NCBI GenBank assembly: GCA_964413275.1
Contig: CAYPSO010000008.1
Span: 1-64,000 of the forward strand
Length of the DNA stretch: 64,000 nt
Reading direction: 5' to 3'
Origin: JAABRE01 sp964413275
Lineage (GTDB): Bacteria; Cyanobacteriota; Cyanobacteriia; Cyanobacteriales; JAABRE01
The position numbers were made by a program, and so were the translations under genes. Shown in pieces: positions 34,771 through 44,126 of the stretch. The notes beneath the pieces were generated by a model. That model did not search any database and was not told where the DNA came from. It worked only from the letters and a program-made list of their open reading frames with translations. Within the stretch, counting starts at the first letter, position 1. Every line of letters begins with the position of its first letter.

Positions 34771-35564
34771 TATAGCAAGTCCATAAACTGGGACTGCAAA
34801 CTTCTAAAAATGTACCAGCCTGAAGCCAAAACAATTATACCCGCTAATAACCCATGTAAAATCAAAAATGGATCTGGCCATTCCCCAGAAAGGGAAATTT
34901 GCCGCAGACTTTCAATAATTGGCAAAATAGGATTCAGTAATAAAATAGATTTAACTTCATCGGGAACAATCTCCGCAGGGTAAAATACCGGAGAGCTTAA
35001 ACCAAGTACAAATACGAGTATTTCATAAAAATAGCCCACATCTCGAAAAAATACGTATAAAGAACTTGCTAACAAGCCAACTCCACTACTAACTAGGGTT
35101 AAAGCAATAATCGGAAAAATTAAAGCCAACACATTAATTAAACTTTTAGATGTGATTAAAGTAACCAACATCAATAAGGGTAAAGCTGTCACGCTAAACT
35201 GAAATAAATTAGCAATTACTGTGGAAACAGGGAAAATTCCCATGGGCAACTGGATTTTATTTAATAATTCTGAGTTTTCTACCACACTGGCTAAAGCTTG
35301 ATTAGTGGCTGAGGAAAAAAAATTAATCACCACTAAACCAGTAAAGGCAGCCAAAATATAATTAATTAGGGAAGAATCATAATAACTAGCAAAAGTAGCG
35401 CCAAAAATTGCTGTATAAATTCCCGTCATCATTAAAGGATTTAATAATGACCAATATACCCCTAAAATTGAACCTCGGTAACGGACTTTGAGATTGCGAT
35501 CAACTAAAACCTGTAGTAATTGTGAGTATCGATAAAGAATGGGGTTGCTTAATTTGAGAGTCAT
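34770..35564 (-). CDS. polysaccharide ABC transporter permease, Wzm-like (ABC-2)
   Basis: This 264-residue ABC-2 permease has six transmembrane helices. The amphipathic N-terminus 'LLQVLVDRNLKVRYRGSILG' and 'YWSLLNPLMMTGIYTAIFG' are signatures of the Wzm/TagG family, and 'FYPAEIVPDEVKSILLLNPI' is the late periplasmic loop. It forms the channel for the ATPase encoded by the next gene, which overlaps it by one base. With the nearby glycosyltransferases in the window it may serve surface polysaccharide export. Confidence 0.93.
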   Translation of the reverse strand: MTLKLSNPILYRYSQLLQVLVDRNLKVRYRGSILGVYWSLLNPLMMTGIYTAIFGATFASYYDSSLINYILAAFTGLVVINFFSSATNQALASVVENSELLNKIQLPMGIFPVSTVIANLFQFSVTALPLLMLVTLITSKSLINVLALIFPIIALTLVSSGVGLLASSLYVFFRDVGYFYEILVFVLGLSSPVFYPAEIVPDEVKSILLLNPILPIIESLRQISLSGEWPDPFLILHGLLAGIIVLASGWYIFRSLQSQFMDLL

Positions 35565-35658
35565 AGATAAATAATCAAAGAGAAATTTCTTAATATAGTG
35601 CCAGATTCAGTTAAACTTAGGATGATTGATTGCATTATAGATAGTTATTTAAGTAAGA

Positions 35659-35850
35659 ATGGAAATCGGGCAAAAAGTCAAGGTGTATCGTTTAAGAGAC
35701 AGAGTATCTGCTGATGTAGTTAATACTCTGGGTAAAGTTGGAGTTATCAAGGACTTCAAAATGACTGATGGCAGTGGAATAGGTGCGGTTGTTGAATTTC
35801 CTGACAAAACTAGCACTTGGTTTTTTGACGACGAATTGAAAACTGTATAA
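35659..35850 (+). CDS. DUF2862 small protein
   Basis: This 63-residue protein starts 'MEIGQKVKVYRLRDRVSADV' and ends 'AVVEFPDKTSTWFFDDELK'. It fits the cyanobacterial/plastid DUF2862 family, a small SH3-like beta barrel of unknown function. There is no membrane segment. The ATG follows 'AAGAATGG' with a weak ribosome-binding site. It is 114 bases upstream of the Get3d-like gene on the same strand and might be co-transcribed. Confidence 0.82.
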   Translation: MEIGQKVKVYRLRDRVSADVVNTLGKVGVIKDFKMTDGSGIGAVVEFPDKTSTWFFDDELKTV

Positions 35851-35964
35851 CAGTTATAAATCAATAGTTATCAGTTAACACATAGTAGTTCATAGTTTAT
35901 GGTGTAATAACCTAGTTACTATGAACTACTCATTTTTGTAACCTAATCTATAGAGAGTGTTTAT

Positions 35965-37059
35965 ATGTCATTTATTCTGACTTTTTTAGGTAAAGGTGGT
36001 ACAGGTAAAACCACAATCGCCATTGCCGCAGCTAAACAATTAGCTAATCTTGGTTCTAGGGTATTATTGGTTAGCTCCGATACTAGCCCTGCTTTTGCTG
36101 GGATTTTAGGAGTTGAAACCAGTAGTCAACCCCAAGAAATTGGAGCTAATTTGGCTGTTGTTCAATTTAAGGCAACGGAATTATTAGAAAAAAGCTGGGA
36201 AGATGTTAAGGAATTAGAAGCAAAATATCTCAAATCTCCTACTTTAAAAAATGTTTATGGGCAAGAATTGGGTATTTTACCCGGAATGGATAATGCTCTG
36301 GCTTTAAATGCCCTACGAGAATATGACCAAAGTGGAAAATATGATGCCATTGTTTATGATGGTGATGGTGATATGGCAACTTTACGGATGTTAGGTACAC
36401 CGGAAATTATGAGTTGGTATATCCGTCGTTTTCGGCAAATTTTTAGCGAATCTGATATTGGTAAGGCAATTTCTCCATTTATTCAACCCGTAACTGGTGC
36501 GATTCTTAATGTCTCTTGGAATGCGGATAATTTTGCCCAAGAGCCAACTAATGAAGCTAATGAAATCTTATCGGAAGGGAAAAAAGCAGTTAGCGATCCT
36601 AATCGAGTTGCTGCTTTTTTAGTCACTACTGAGGATAAAAATGCGATCGCAACTGCTAAATATTTGTGGGGCGGCGCACAACAAATTGGCTTAACAGTAG
36701 GTGGAGTTATTCTCAATCAAGCCCAAGTTACAGAAAACTTAACTCAAGAATTTAGTCATTTACCAATTACTTCGATTCCCAAAAAAGATAGTGATTGGGA
36801 AAATCTCATTAATGCTTTACCTAACTTTAAGCAAGCTAATCAAGCACCTAAACCTATCACCATTGACACCTCACAGCGTCAGGTTAAGGTCTTTTTACCC
36901 GGTTTTGATAAAAAAGAGGTTAAGTTAACTCAATATGGGCCAGAAATCACCATTGAAGCCGGAAACCAACGCCGTAATATTTTCTTACCTGCTCCATTGA
37001 CAGGGCAATCTGTTAAAGGTGCAAAATTTCAAGACGGTTATTTGATAATTTCTTTATAA
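35965..37059 (+). CDS. Get3d-like ArsA-family ATPase with alpha-crystallin-like tail
   Basis: The 364-residue protein has an N-terminal deviant P-loop ATPase ('TFLGKGGTGKTTIAIAAAKQ'; the usual GGVGKT is GGTGKT) and switch-type motif 'AIVYDGDGDMATLR'. The C-terminal 75 residues ('KVFLPGFDKKEVKLTQYGPE', 'GAKFQDGYLIISL') resemble a small heat-shock (alpha-crystallin) domain. This layout matches Get3d, the photosynthesis-linked branch of the Get3 family. Clients are probably membrane or pigment proteins. It lies 59 bases before chlG, which supports a link to chlorophyll-protein assembly. Confidence 0.82.
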   Translation: MSFILTFLGKGGTGKTTIAIAAAKQLANLGSRVLLVSSDTSPAFAGILGVETSSQPQEIGANLAVVQFKATELLEKSWEDVKELEAKYLKSPTLKNVYGQELGILPGMDNALALNALREYDQSGKYDAIVYDGDGDMATLRMLGTPEIMSWYIRRFRQIFSESDIGKAISPFIQPVTGAILNVSWNADNFAQEPTNEANEILSEGKKAVSDPNRVAAFLVTTEDKNAIATAKYLWGGAQQIGLTVGGVILNQAQVTENLTQEFSHLPITSIPKKDSDWENLINALPNFKQANQAPKPITIDTSQRQVKVFLPGFDKKEVKLTQYGPEITIEAGNQRRNIFLPAPLTGQSVKGAKFQDGYLIISL

Positions 37060-37118
37060 GAGCGATTAGCGATTAGCTGTTAGCTTTTAGCTGTTAACGA
37101 ATAACATAGGAAAAAAAA

Positions 37119-38108
37119 ATGTCAGAAACGAGTAATACAGAAACCGAACAAGTCAAAGATAATGGCTCAAAAGCTAGGCAACTTTTGGGGATGAAAGGTG
37201 CATCTTCTGGGGAAACTTCCATTTGGAAAATCAGGCTACAGTTAATGAAGCCCATTACTTGGATTCCTTTAATTTGGGGAGTTGTATGTGGTGCAGCTTC
37301 CAGTGGTCATTATATTTGGGGTGTAGAAGATTTTCTCAAGGCTTTAACCTGTATGTTGCTTTCCGGGCCTTTTATGACTGGCTATACCCAAACCCTCAAT
37401 GATTTTTACGATCGCGAAATTGATGCGATTAACGAGCCTTATCGTCCTATTCCCTCTGGTGCAATTTCTATTCCCCAAGTTGTAGCGCAAATTATAGTTT
37501 TGTTATTTGGAGGTGTAGGATTAGGTTATCTTTTAGACCTTTGGGCTGGTCATGATTTTCCCATCATGGCTAGTTTAACTTTTTTTGGTGCATTTATTGC
37601 CTATATTTATTCGGCTCCACCATTGAAATTAAAACAGAATGGTTGGCTCGGAAATTATGCTTTAGGTGCTAGTTATATTGCCCTACCTTGGTGGGCTGGC
37701 CATGCGCTTTTTGGGGAATTAAACTGGACTATTGTAGTGCTGACTTTGTTTTATAGTTTAGCTGGATTAGGAATTGCTGTCGTTAACGACTTTAAGAGTG
37801 TAGAGGGCGATAGCCAACTGGGTTTAAAATCTTTACCTGTTATGTTTGGAGTTACAACAGCAGCATGGATTTGTGTTTTAATGATTGATATATTTCAGTT
37901 TGGAATTGCTGGTTATTTAATTAGTATTCACGAAAATCTTTATGCTGCAATTCTGATTTTATTAGTAATTCCTCAAATCACTTTTCAAGATATGTATTTC
38001 TTAAAAGATCCTTTGAAAAATGATGTTAAATATCAAGCAAGTGCGCAACCTTTTCTCGTATTAGGAATGTTAGTAGCGGGTTTAGCTTTAGGACATAGTG
38101 GCATTTAA
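37119..38108 (+). CDS. chlG: chlorophyll a synthase
   Basis: This enzyme esterifies chlorophyllide a with geranylgeranyl or phytyl diphosphate in the thylakoid membrane. The UbiA-type motif 'NDFYDREIDAINEPYRPIPS' binds the Mg-diphosphate, and the second motif is 'VVNDFKSVEGDSQLGLKSLP'. The protein has 329 residues with about nine helices, and the N-terminal 'ARQLLGMKGA' is the ChlG opening. The TTAGCTG-type tandem repeat precedes it. It pairs with the Get3d-like gene, and functionally with chlP at 10.8 kb. Confidence 0.97.
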   Translation: MSETSNTETEQVKDNGSKARQLLGMKGASSGETSIWKIRLQLMKPITWIPLIWGVVCGAASSGHYIWGVEDFLKALTCMLLSGPFMTGYTQTLNDFYDREIDAINEPYRPIPSGAISIPQVVAQIIVLLFGGVGLGYLLDLWAGHDFPIMASLTFFGAFIAYIYSAPPLKLKQNGWLGNYALGASYIALPWWAGHALFGELNWTIVVLTLFYSLAGLGIAVVNDFKSVEGDSQLGLKSLPVMFGVTTAAWICVLMIDIFQFGIAGYLISIHENLYAAILILLVIPQITFQDMYFLKDPLKNDVKYQASAQPFLVLGMLVAGLALGHSGI

Positions 38109-38112
38109 TATT

Positions 38113-38137
38113 GTAGTAGGGTGGGCAATACCCACCT
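38113..38137. repeat. GTAGGGTGGGCA-family short hairpin after chlG
   Basis: GTAGGGTGGGCA and TACCCACC form a tight imperfect hairpin 5 bases past the chlG stop, between convergent chlG and kinase genes. It may help terminate chlG. Confidence 0.7.
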
Positions 38138-38151
38138 AATAAAAATTTTAA

Positions 38152-40173
38152 CTAAGATTTAATTAGGTGTTTTTCTGTTTCCCTATATTTTTTAATATTA
38201 TTATAGTTAATAATTATTTTATAAATAAAAAAGCCTAATAAAAGACTGCTATTAATGCATAAAGGTAATAACAAATAAATAAAATCTTTTAAGTATAAAC
38301 TCATTGCCATAATAGCTGAAAAACTGGTTGTAAATAATAAAAATACAATAGCCCATTGAGTCTTATATTCTGTCGCAATAAGTTTACGATATAAATAAAT
38401 AACTAATCCTAAAAATAATCCCAATAAATTAAATATAATAAAATTCAAAATTCCTAAACCTATTATTTGTAATAAATAATTAATAGAATTATCTAAATTG
38501 GTTTTGAAATAAAACAGTAATCCCAAACAAACTATTAACTCAAAAAATACTAGCCAAAATATATGAGTAAAGGAATTTTGGCAAAACATAAGAAATATCT
38601 GATTATTACCGCTTAATTTCTTTTTCCAATAGTTAATCCCTAATTGTAACCCATCAATAATATTGGCGATCGCAATAATTAAACCTACAATTATTTTAGT
38701 TAGAATTTCTTTATTTTTTGATGAAAAAATATCTTTTACTTGAGCAAAATCTATATTTTTTTGCCAAAATAACTGTAAACTATTTAAATAATCTTGACCA
38801 TGAAATAAGCAGTAGAGAATAGCAATTAATAAAAGTGTAAAACCCAACCATGATTTATAGGGAAATTGACTAACATTAAGAGAAATAGGAGCAGTTTTGA
38901 CTATAACTGTAAGACTATATTTTTTTTCACCCGGATTAATTAATAATAATAGTCTTCTTTTATAAATGCGATCGCATTGAAGTTTGCTAGTATCTATCTT
39001 GATAATAGAATTAATGGATTCTGGTTGATGGGAAAAAAATCTGTTTTGTCTAAAAGAGATCCAAGGATGATTATTATCAGTATAGGGTGGATCTTTAGGA
39101 TTAGGTTTTATGTGCCATTCTCCAGAAATAGCACCTTCTTTAGTGTAATTACTAATATTAATATTTCCTACTAAAAATTGACCTTTTTTATCGGCTTTTA
39201 GCTTAACTTCTTTTGTATTTAATTTAATATTGGGTTTAATTATAGGAGTTTGAAGAACTGTTTTAGCAGTTTGATTAATTGTCGTTGGACGATTTACCGG
39301 ATTATCTAAAGCTTTTAATACTTCCTTGGCTGAACTATAGCGATTTTGGTAATTTATTTGTAATAATTTATTTAAAATTTCTCGTAAATTTGGTTTTAAA
39401 CTAATAGTCAGATAATCTTGCCAATTTTCCGTCCAACTATATCCTTTAATTTGATATAAATCCCAAGGATTTTTGCCAGTTAATAAATGAAAACAAGTTG
39501 CACCCAAACTATATAAATCACTAGCAGGATAAACTTTACCCTCATTCATTTGTTCCCAAGGTACATAACCAAAAGAACCAATAGTTGTTCCTTTCGCTAC
39601 AGTTTTTTGAGATATATTTCTGGCAATACCAAAATCAATTAAAAATAATTTATTATCACTTTTTCTTCGTAAAATATTTTCAGGTTTTATGTCTCGGTGA
39701 ATTACTTTACCTTGATGAATAAATTGTAATATATCTAATAATTCTCTTAAAAGTTGTTCGATTTTTTTCTCACTAAAATTTCCTTTTTTTTCTAACTCTT
39801 GTAATAAATTATCTCCTTCAATAAATTCTTGGACTAAATATAATCTATTATCTTGTTCTAAAAATGCTAAAAGTTCGGGAATTTGGGGATGTTTTCCTAA
39901 ATCTTTTAAACAATTTGCTTCTTGTTTAAATAATTGCATAGACTTTTGATAAGCCTCTCCTCCTTGTTGACTAGGAAGAAATTGCTTAATCACACAAGTT
40001 GTATTTAATCTTTGTTCATCAAGAGCTTTAAAAGTTCGACCAAAACCCCCTTCTCCAATATATTTAATCGCTCGATAACGCTCTCCTAATAATAATTTAC
40101 TACCACAAACTTGACAAAATTTGTGTTCTAAAAGATTTTTATTTAAGCAATTAGGATTAAAACATTCACTCAT
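38152..40173 (-). CDS. Ser/Thr protein kinase with zinc ribbon and membrane domain
   Basis: The protein has 673 residues. The N-terminal zinc ribbon 'CFNPNCLNKN' plus 'CQVCGSK' occupies about 4-25. The kinase domain (about 32-285) has 'GEGGFGRTFKALD', the catalytic loop 'VIHRDIKPENIL' and 'LIDFGIARN'. The next 130 residues contain a beta-rich, 'IKPNPKDPPYTDNNHPWISF' segment repeated in other cyanobacterial kinases. The C-terminal third has about six transmembrane helices. It is an SpkB/SpkC-like eukaryotic-type kinase; the input signal is unknown. A pair of Uma2 genes lies just upstream on the same strand. Confidence 0.92.
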   Translation of the reverse strand: MSECFNPNCLNKNLLEHKFCQVCGSKLLLGERYRAIKYIGEGGFGRTFKALDEQRLNTTCVIKQFLPSQQGGEAYQKSMQLFKQEANCLKDLGKHPQIPELLAFLEQDNRLYLVQEFIEGDNLLQELEKKGNFSEKKIEQLLRELLDILQFIHQGKVIHRDIKPENILRRKSDNKLFLIDFGIARNISQKTVAKGTTIGSFGYVPWEQMNEGKVYPASDLYSLGATCFHLLTGKNPWDLYQIKGYSWTENWQDYLTISLKPNLREILNKLLQINYQNRYSSAKEVLKALDNPVNRPTTINQTAKTVLQTPIIKPNIKLNTKEVKLKADKKGQFLVGNINISNYTKEGAISGEWHIKPNPKDPPYTDNNHPWISFRQNRFFSHQPESINSIIKIDTSKLQCDRIYKRRLLLLINPGEKKYSLTVIVKTAPISLNVSQFPYKSWLGFTLLLIAILYCLFHGQDYLNSLQLFWQKNIDFAQVKDIFSSKNKEILTKIIVGLIIAIANIIDGLQLGINYWKKKLSGNNQIFLMFCQNSFTHIFWLVFFELIVCLGLLFYFKTNLDNSINYLLQIIGLGILNFIIFNLLGLFLGLVIYLYRKLIATEYKTQWAIVFLLFTTSFSAIMAMSLYLKDFIYLLLPLCINSSLLLGFFIYKIIINYNNIKKYRETEKHLIKS

Positions 40174-40182
40174 TACAATTTA

Positions 40183-40836
40183 CTAATTAGAGTAATTTTC
40201 ACTTAAATATTGTTCAAATTTTCTTAAAGCAACACTAGAGCCATTTTCCCAAGCAAATTCTACATATTCTGGAATAATTTCTAGGAGAGAAAACTCATTA
40301 AAAATGATACTACTATCTACAGCTAAATATTCTCCATTTTCATAAACATATATAGATAATTTTCCTGGTCGATAAATCCATAATTCAGGAATAGCTAGAA
40401 GTAAATAATATTCAGGATTAGTGAAAGAAGTAAGGTCAACTTCGACAGCTAAATCGGGAGGTGGAAGTTTACTTAAATCTATTTTTTCTTGACCTAAAAT
40501 AGCTTGACGATTATTAATATAAAAACAAGTATCTGGTTCGACTCCTGCTTGTGGGAATTTTTTTAAAGTAATTGGATCGAAACATTCCCAATCTTTACCT
40601 TGATGGTGCAATAAAATTTTAATTAAATCTCTTAAGGTATCAATTCTTTTTCCATGAGCAGGTAAAGGAGACATTAATAAAATTTCTTGAGTATAATTAT
40701 TAAAATAAATTTTAGGATAAATATTTTCCTGACGAATGTTTAAAAGTTCTTCATAATCTGACCAAGTTTGCTGACGCAAAATAATTTCACCACCCGGAGG
40801 TAAACTAATTGTATCTGAACTAAGGGTAACTAACAT
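40183..40836 (-). CDS. Uma2 family (DUF820) protein, tandem copy B
   Basis: This 217-residue protein has the PD-(D/E)xK layout: 'KFPQAGVEPDTCFYINNRQA' and 'PPDLAVEVDLTSF' supply the acidic residues. It is nearly identical to copy A upstream (40851-41498); the differences are a few substitutions, concentrated in the C-terminal half (for example REAILG/RQAILG and TKPEYYLP/TNPEYYLL). The gap between the two is 14 bases. This indicates a recent tandem duplication. The kinase start follows 9 bases after its stop, so all three are likely co-transcribed. Confidence 0.87.
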   Translation of the reverse strand: MLVTLSSDTISLPPGGEIILRQQTWSDYEELLNIRQENIYPKIYFNNYTQEILLMSPLPAHGKRIDTLRDLIKILLHHQGKDWECFDPITLKKFPQAGVEPDTCFYINNRQAILGQEKIDLSKLPPPDLAVEVDLTSFTNPEYYLLLAIPELWIYRPGKLSIYVYENGEYLAVDSSIIFNEFSLLEIIPEYVEFAWENGSSVALRKFEQYLSENYSN

Positions 40837-40850
40837 AATTACGAATTAAT

Positions 40851-41498
40851 TTAATAATTTTCACTTAAATATTGTTCAAATTTTCTTAAAGCAACACTAG
40901 AGCCATTTTCCCAAGCAAATTCTACATATTCTGGAATTATTTCTAGTAGAGGAAACTCATTAAAAATGATACTATTATCTACGGTTAAATATTCTCCATT
41001 TTCATAAACATATATAAATAATTTTCCTTGTCGATAGATCCATAATTCAGGAATAGCTAAAGGTAAATAATATTCAGGTTTAGTTAAACAAGTAAGGTCA
41101 ACTTCTACAGCTAAATCGGGAGGTGGAAGTTGAGTTAAATCTATTTTTTCTTGACCCAAAATAGCTTCTCGATTATTAATATAAAAACAAGTATCTGGTT
41201 CGACTCCTGCTTGTGGGAATTTTTTTAAAGTAATTGGATCGAAACATTCCCAATCTTTACCTTGATGGTGCAATAAAATTTTAATTAAATCTCTTAAGGT
41301 ATCAATTCTTTTTCCATGAGCAGGTAAAGGAGACATTAATAAAATTTCTTGAGTATAATTATTAAAATAAATTTTAGGATAAATATTTTCCTGACGAATG
41401 TTTAAAAGTTCTTCATAATCTGACCAAGTTTGCTGACGCAAAATAATTTCACCACCCGAAGGTAAACTAATTTTATCCGAACTAAGTGTAACTAACAT
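40851..41498 (-). CDS. Uma2 family (DUF820) protein, tandem copy A
   Basis: This 215-residue Uma2 protein has the same features as copy B: 'GVEPDTCFYINNREAILG' and 'LAVEVDLTCLTKPEYYLP'. The first 120 residues of the two copies are almost the same at the DNA level. The start is ATG at 41498. Being first in the transcription unit, it probably has the promoter, in the 120 bases before the divergent DUF1501 gene. Family function is unresolved. Confidence 0.87.
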   Translation of the reverse strand: MLVTLSSDKISLPSGGEIILRQQTWSDYEELLNIRQENIYPKIYFNNYTQEILLMSPLPAHGKRIDTLRDLIKILLHHQGKDWECFDPITLKKFPQAGVEPDTCFYINNREAILGQEKIDLTQLPPPDLAVEVDLTCLTKPEYYLPLAIPELWIYRQGKLFIYVYENGEYLTVDNSIIFNEFPLLEIIPEYVEFAWENGSSVALRKFEQYLSENY

Positions 41499-41620
41499 AA
41501 ATCGTCTCTGTCTTAATTATTAATAGTATAACTTAAGAAAAAATAGATACCTTCAACTTAAAAAAAATCAAGCTAAAATGCTAAAAGTATATATCTAAAA
41601 ATAGTTATAGTATTTAAGTT

Positions 41621-42829
41621 ATGAAAAGAAGAGAATTTGTACAAGTTTTAGCTGGAGCAACTCTTATACCCATTGGTATTAATGCTTGGGTTGCTAGGGG
41701 AATGGCTCAAACTGAAAATAATAAAAGGCTTATTGTTGTTTTTCTCCGAGGTGCTGTTGATGGTTTAAACGTAGTTGTACCCTATCAAGACACTAACTAT
41801 TATGAAGCAAGGCCAACCATTGCCTTAGCAACTCCGGGGGAATCCGAAGGAGTAATCAACTTAGATGGTTATTTTGGCTTGCATCCTGCCTTAAATAATT
41901 TGATGCCTTTCTGGCAAGAAAAAAGTTTAGCTTTTATTCATGCTTGCGGCTCACCAGAATCCACGCGCTCTCATTTTGATGCCCAAGACTATATGGAAAG
42001 CGGTACTCCGGGGGTTAAAAACATTGATACTGGTTGGCTGAATCGCTTACTCGCTAATCTTCCCAAAGGAAAACCAACTCAAGCAGTAAATTTAGGCAGC
42101 ACTACCCCTCGCATTCTTCAGGGTACAATGCCTGTAGCTAATTTGGCTAGTGGTCGTAGTGGTCTTCAAAGATTGCCTGTGGATAATCCTGTTATTAGCA
42201 AAGCTTTTGATCGTTTATATAGTGGTGAAGATGCCCTTAGTCTAGCCTATAAACAGGGTGAACAAGCACGCAAAATCATTTTAAACGAACTAGAAAATGA
42301 AATGATAACTTCTGCTAAAGGTGCGCCATCCCCGATGGATTTTGCCACAGATGCCCGTCGAGTAGCTAAATTAATGGTAAGTGATGCCAAAACCCAAATA
42401 GCTTTTATGGCTTCGGGAGGATGGGATACTCACGTTAATGAAACACCAAGTTTAAATAGAAATTTAAGCTCTTTAGGTGAAGGATTAAATGCTCTCGTAA
42501 AAGAATTAGGTACGCTTTATGAGGATACAGTTATCCTTGTTATGTCTGAATTTGGGCGCACTGTTAAGGAAAATGGCAATTTAGGAACAGATCACGGTCA
42601 CGGTAATGTAATGTGGTTACTAGGCGGAAATTTACGTGGTGGCGAGATTTATGGCGAATGGCCAGGTTTAGAAAAAGATGATTTATTTGAAGGTAGAGAT
42701 TTAGCTATTACCACTGATTTTCGAGAGCCAATTGCTTCTATTTTAGTTGACCATTTAAACTTACCTCAAAGTAATCTTACAGATATTTTCCCCGGTTACA
42801 GTTGGAAAAACAGTCTTAAATTAATATGA
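41621..42829 (+). CDS. DUF1501 family exported protein
   Basis: The 402-residue protein has a twin-arginine-like signal, 'MKRREFVQVLAGATLIPIG'. It belongs to DUF1501, related to sulfatase/alkaline-phosphatase-fold proteins. Family motifs include 'IVVFLRGAVDGLNVVVPYQ', 'LHPALNNLMPFWQEKSLAFI', 'ASGGWDTHVN' and 'VILVMSEFGRTVKENGN', followed by 'TDHGHGN'. The His/Asp residues could hold metals. It is usually found with a DUF1800 gene, which is absent here. It is probably active in the periplasm; substrate unknown. Confidence 0.9.
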   Translation: MKRREFVQVLAGATLIPIGINAWVARGMAQTENNKRLIVVFLRGAVDGLNVVVPYQDTNYYEARPTIALATPGESEGVINLDGYFGLHPALNNLMPFWQEKSLAFIHACGSPESTRSHFDAQDYMESGTPGVKNIDTGWLNRLLANLPKGKPTQAVNLGSTTPRILQGTMPVANLASGRSGLQRLPVDNPVISKAFDRLYSGEDALSLAYKQGEQARKIILNELENEMITSAKGAPSPMDFATDARRVAKLMVSDAKTQIAFMASGGWDTHVNETPSLNRNLSSLGEGLNALVKELGTLYEDTVILVMSEFGRTVKENGNLGTDHGHGNVMWLLGGNLRGGEIYGEWPGLEKDDLFEGRDLAITTDFREPIASILVDHLNLPQSNLTDIFPGYSWKNSLKLI

Positions 42830-42896
42830 GTTTGTTATTGGTTATTGGTTACTCGTTACTTCTACACTACTAGAATCGAGTATATTTTTTAATTTC

Positions 42897-42970
42897 AGTA
42901 GGGTGGGTTAGGCGATGATAAACATTCAAAATAAACCTAAAGTTATTAATTTGCCGTAACCCACCATCCA
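42897..42970. repeat. GTAGGGTGGGTT-type inverted-repeat element
   Basis: The left end CAGTAGGGTGGGTTAGGC and the right end CCGTAACCCACCATCC are imperfect inverted repeats around an AT-rich centre. It is a variant of the GTAGGGTGGGCA family. The following 110 bases hold no gene; a short CTTTTTCCGACT sequence is directly repeated there (about 42986 and 43010). Confidence 0.75.
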
Positions 42971-43081
42971 AAATTTTATACCTACTTTTTCCGACTTTAA
43001 ATTAAACTACTTTTTCCGACTGACAAAATAGCATGGGTTTTTTAGAATAATTGCTAACAACAATGAATCCTAAAATATCTC

Positions 43082-43367
43082 ATGCTAAATAATTCTATAT
43101 CTGTCATAGATTTAACGAAATCTAATAATTATCAACAAATTAATGTTGAAATAGATAAACTGCTTAATCGTTATCTTTCTCTAAAACAGAGGAAAAATTG
43201 ATGAAAATAATCATATTTTATAATTGGGTTTGTGGGAAAAAGAAGAGCAAAGACACGCTCCTGTTTTAATAAGAGTTTATCAACAATTAACAGGAGAAAA
43301 GTTTATTCCTCAAAGTAAAAAAGCACGTCTCTATCAACCAACAAATAAACCTCAAGAACATTATAAA
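43082..43367 (+). pseudogene. decayed gene remnant fused in frame upstream of uppS
   Basis: An ATG at 43082 gives 39 codons (MLNNSISVIDLTKSNNYQQI...) and then TGA. After a shift, a frame from about 43224 reads 'WEKEEQRHAPVLIRVYQQL' and 'TGEKFIPQSKKARLYQPTN' straight into the uppS frame with no stop. Both parts look like one protein broken by a frameshift or stop. The EEQRH pattern recalls ferritin-like di-iron proteins, but I cannot assign it. Its end is next to the true start of uppS. Confidence 0.5.
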
Positions 43368-44111
43368 ATGACTGCTCAATTATTAAGACCAATTACCGCA
43401 GAAAAATTAATTAAATTACCCCAACATATCGCCATTATTATGGATGGAAATGGGCGTTGGGCAACTCAACGTCAACTACCAAGAATTGCTGGACATCGCC
43501 AAGGTGCAAAAACTTTAAAAAACATCTTACGCTATTGTAAAGATTTGGGAATTAAAACTTTAACAGTATATGCTTTTTCTACTGAAAATTGGAATCGTCC
43601 AAAACAAGAAGTAAACTTTTTAATGGGTTTATTTAAAAATTTATTACAAACAGAATTATTAGAAATGCACAAAGAAGGAGTTAGATTAAATTTATTAGGT
43701 GAGTTTAATTTATTGCCTAATTCTTTACAGCAAATTATGCAACAAGCCATACTTAAAACTAAAGATAATCAAGAAATTTGTTTAAATATTGCTCTTAATT
43801 ATGGCAGTCGTCAAGAAATTACTCAAGCTTGCAAAACTATTGCCGAGCAAGTAGAAAAAGGCTTAATAAAAGCAGAGGAAATTATTCCCGAATTATTAGA
43901 AAATTATCTCTATACCAAAGGAATGAGCGAACCAGATTTGTTAATTCGTACCAGTGGAGAAATGCGTTTAAGTAATTTTTTATTGTGGCAAATAGCTTAT
44001 AGCGAAATTTATGTTACTAAGACTCTTTGGCCTGATTTTAATCCTAATGAATTGTATCAAGCTCTGTTAACTTATCAAAAAAGAAAGCGTCGTTTTGGTA
44101 AAATAAGGTAG
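43368..44111 (+). CDS. uppS: isoprenyl transferase (undecaprenyl diphosphate synthase)
   Basis: This cis-prenyltransferase makes the C55 lipid carrier for cell-wall synthesis. 'HIAIIMDGNGRWATQRQLPR' is the catalytic P-loop, 'LTVYAFSTENWNRP' binds substrate, and the C-terminal signature is 'LLIRTSGEMRLSNFLLW', with the usual GEQR changed to GEMR. From the ATG at 43368 (MTAQLLRP) it has 247 residues, the family size. An open frame continues 48 codons further upstream, but that portion looks like another decayed gene and is not part of the family. Confidence 0.93.
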   Translation: MTAQLLRPITAEKLIKLPQHIAIIMDGNGRWATQRQLPRIAGHRQGAKTLKNILRYCKDLGIKTLTVYAFSTENWNRPKQEVNFLMGLFKNLLQTELLEMHKEGVRLNLLGEFNLLPNSLQQIMQQAILKTKDNQEICLNIALNYGSRQEITQACKTIAEQVEKGLIKAEEIIPELLENYLYTKGMSEPDLLIRTSGEMRLSNFLLWQIAYSEIYVTKTLWPDFNPNELYQALLTYQKRKRRFGKIR

Positions 44112-44126
44112 TTTTTCTATTAAATT

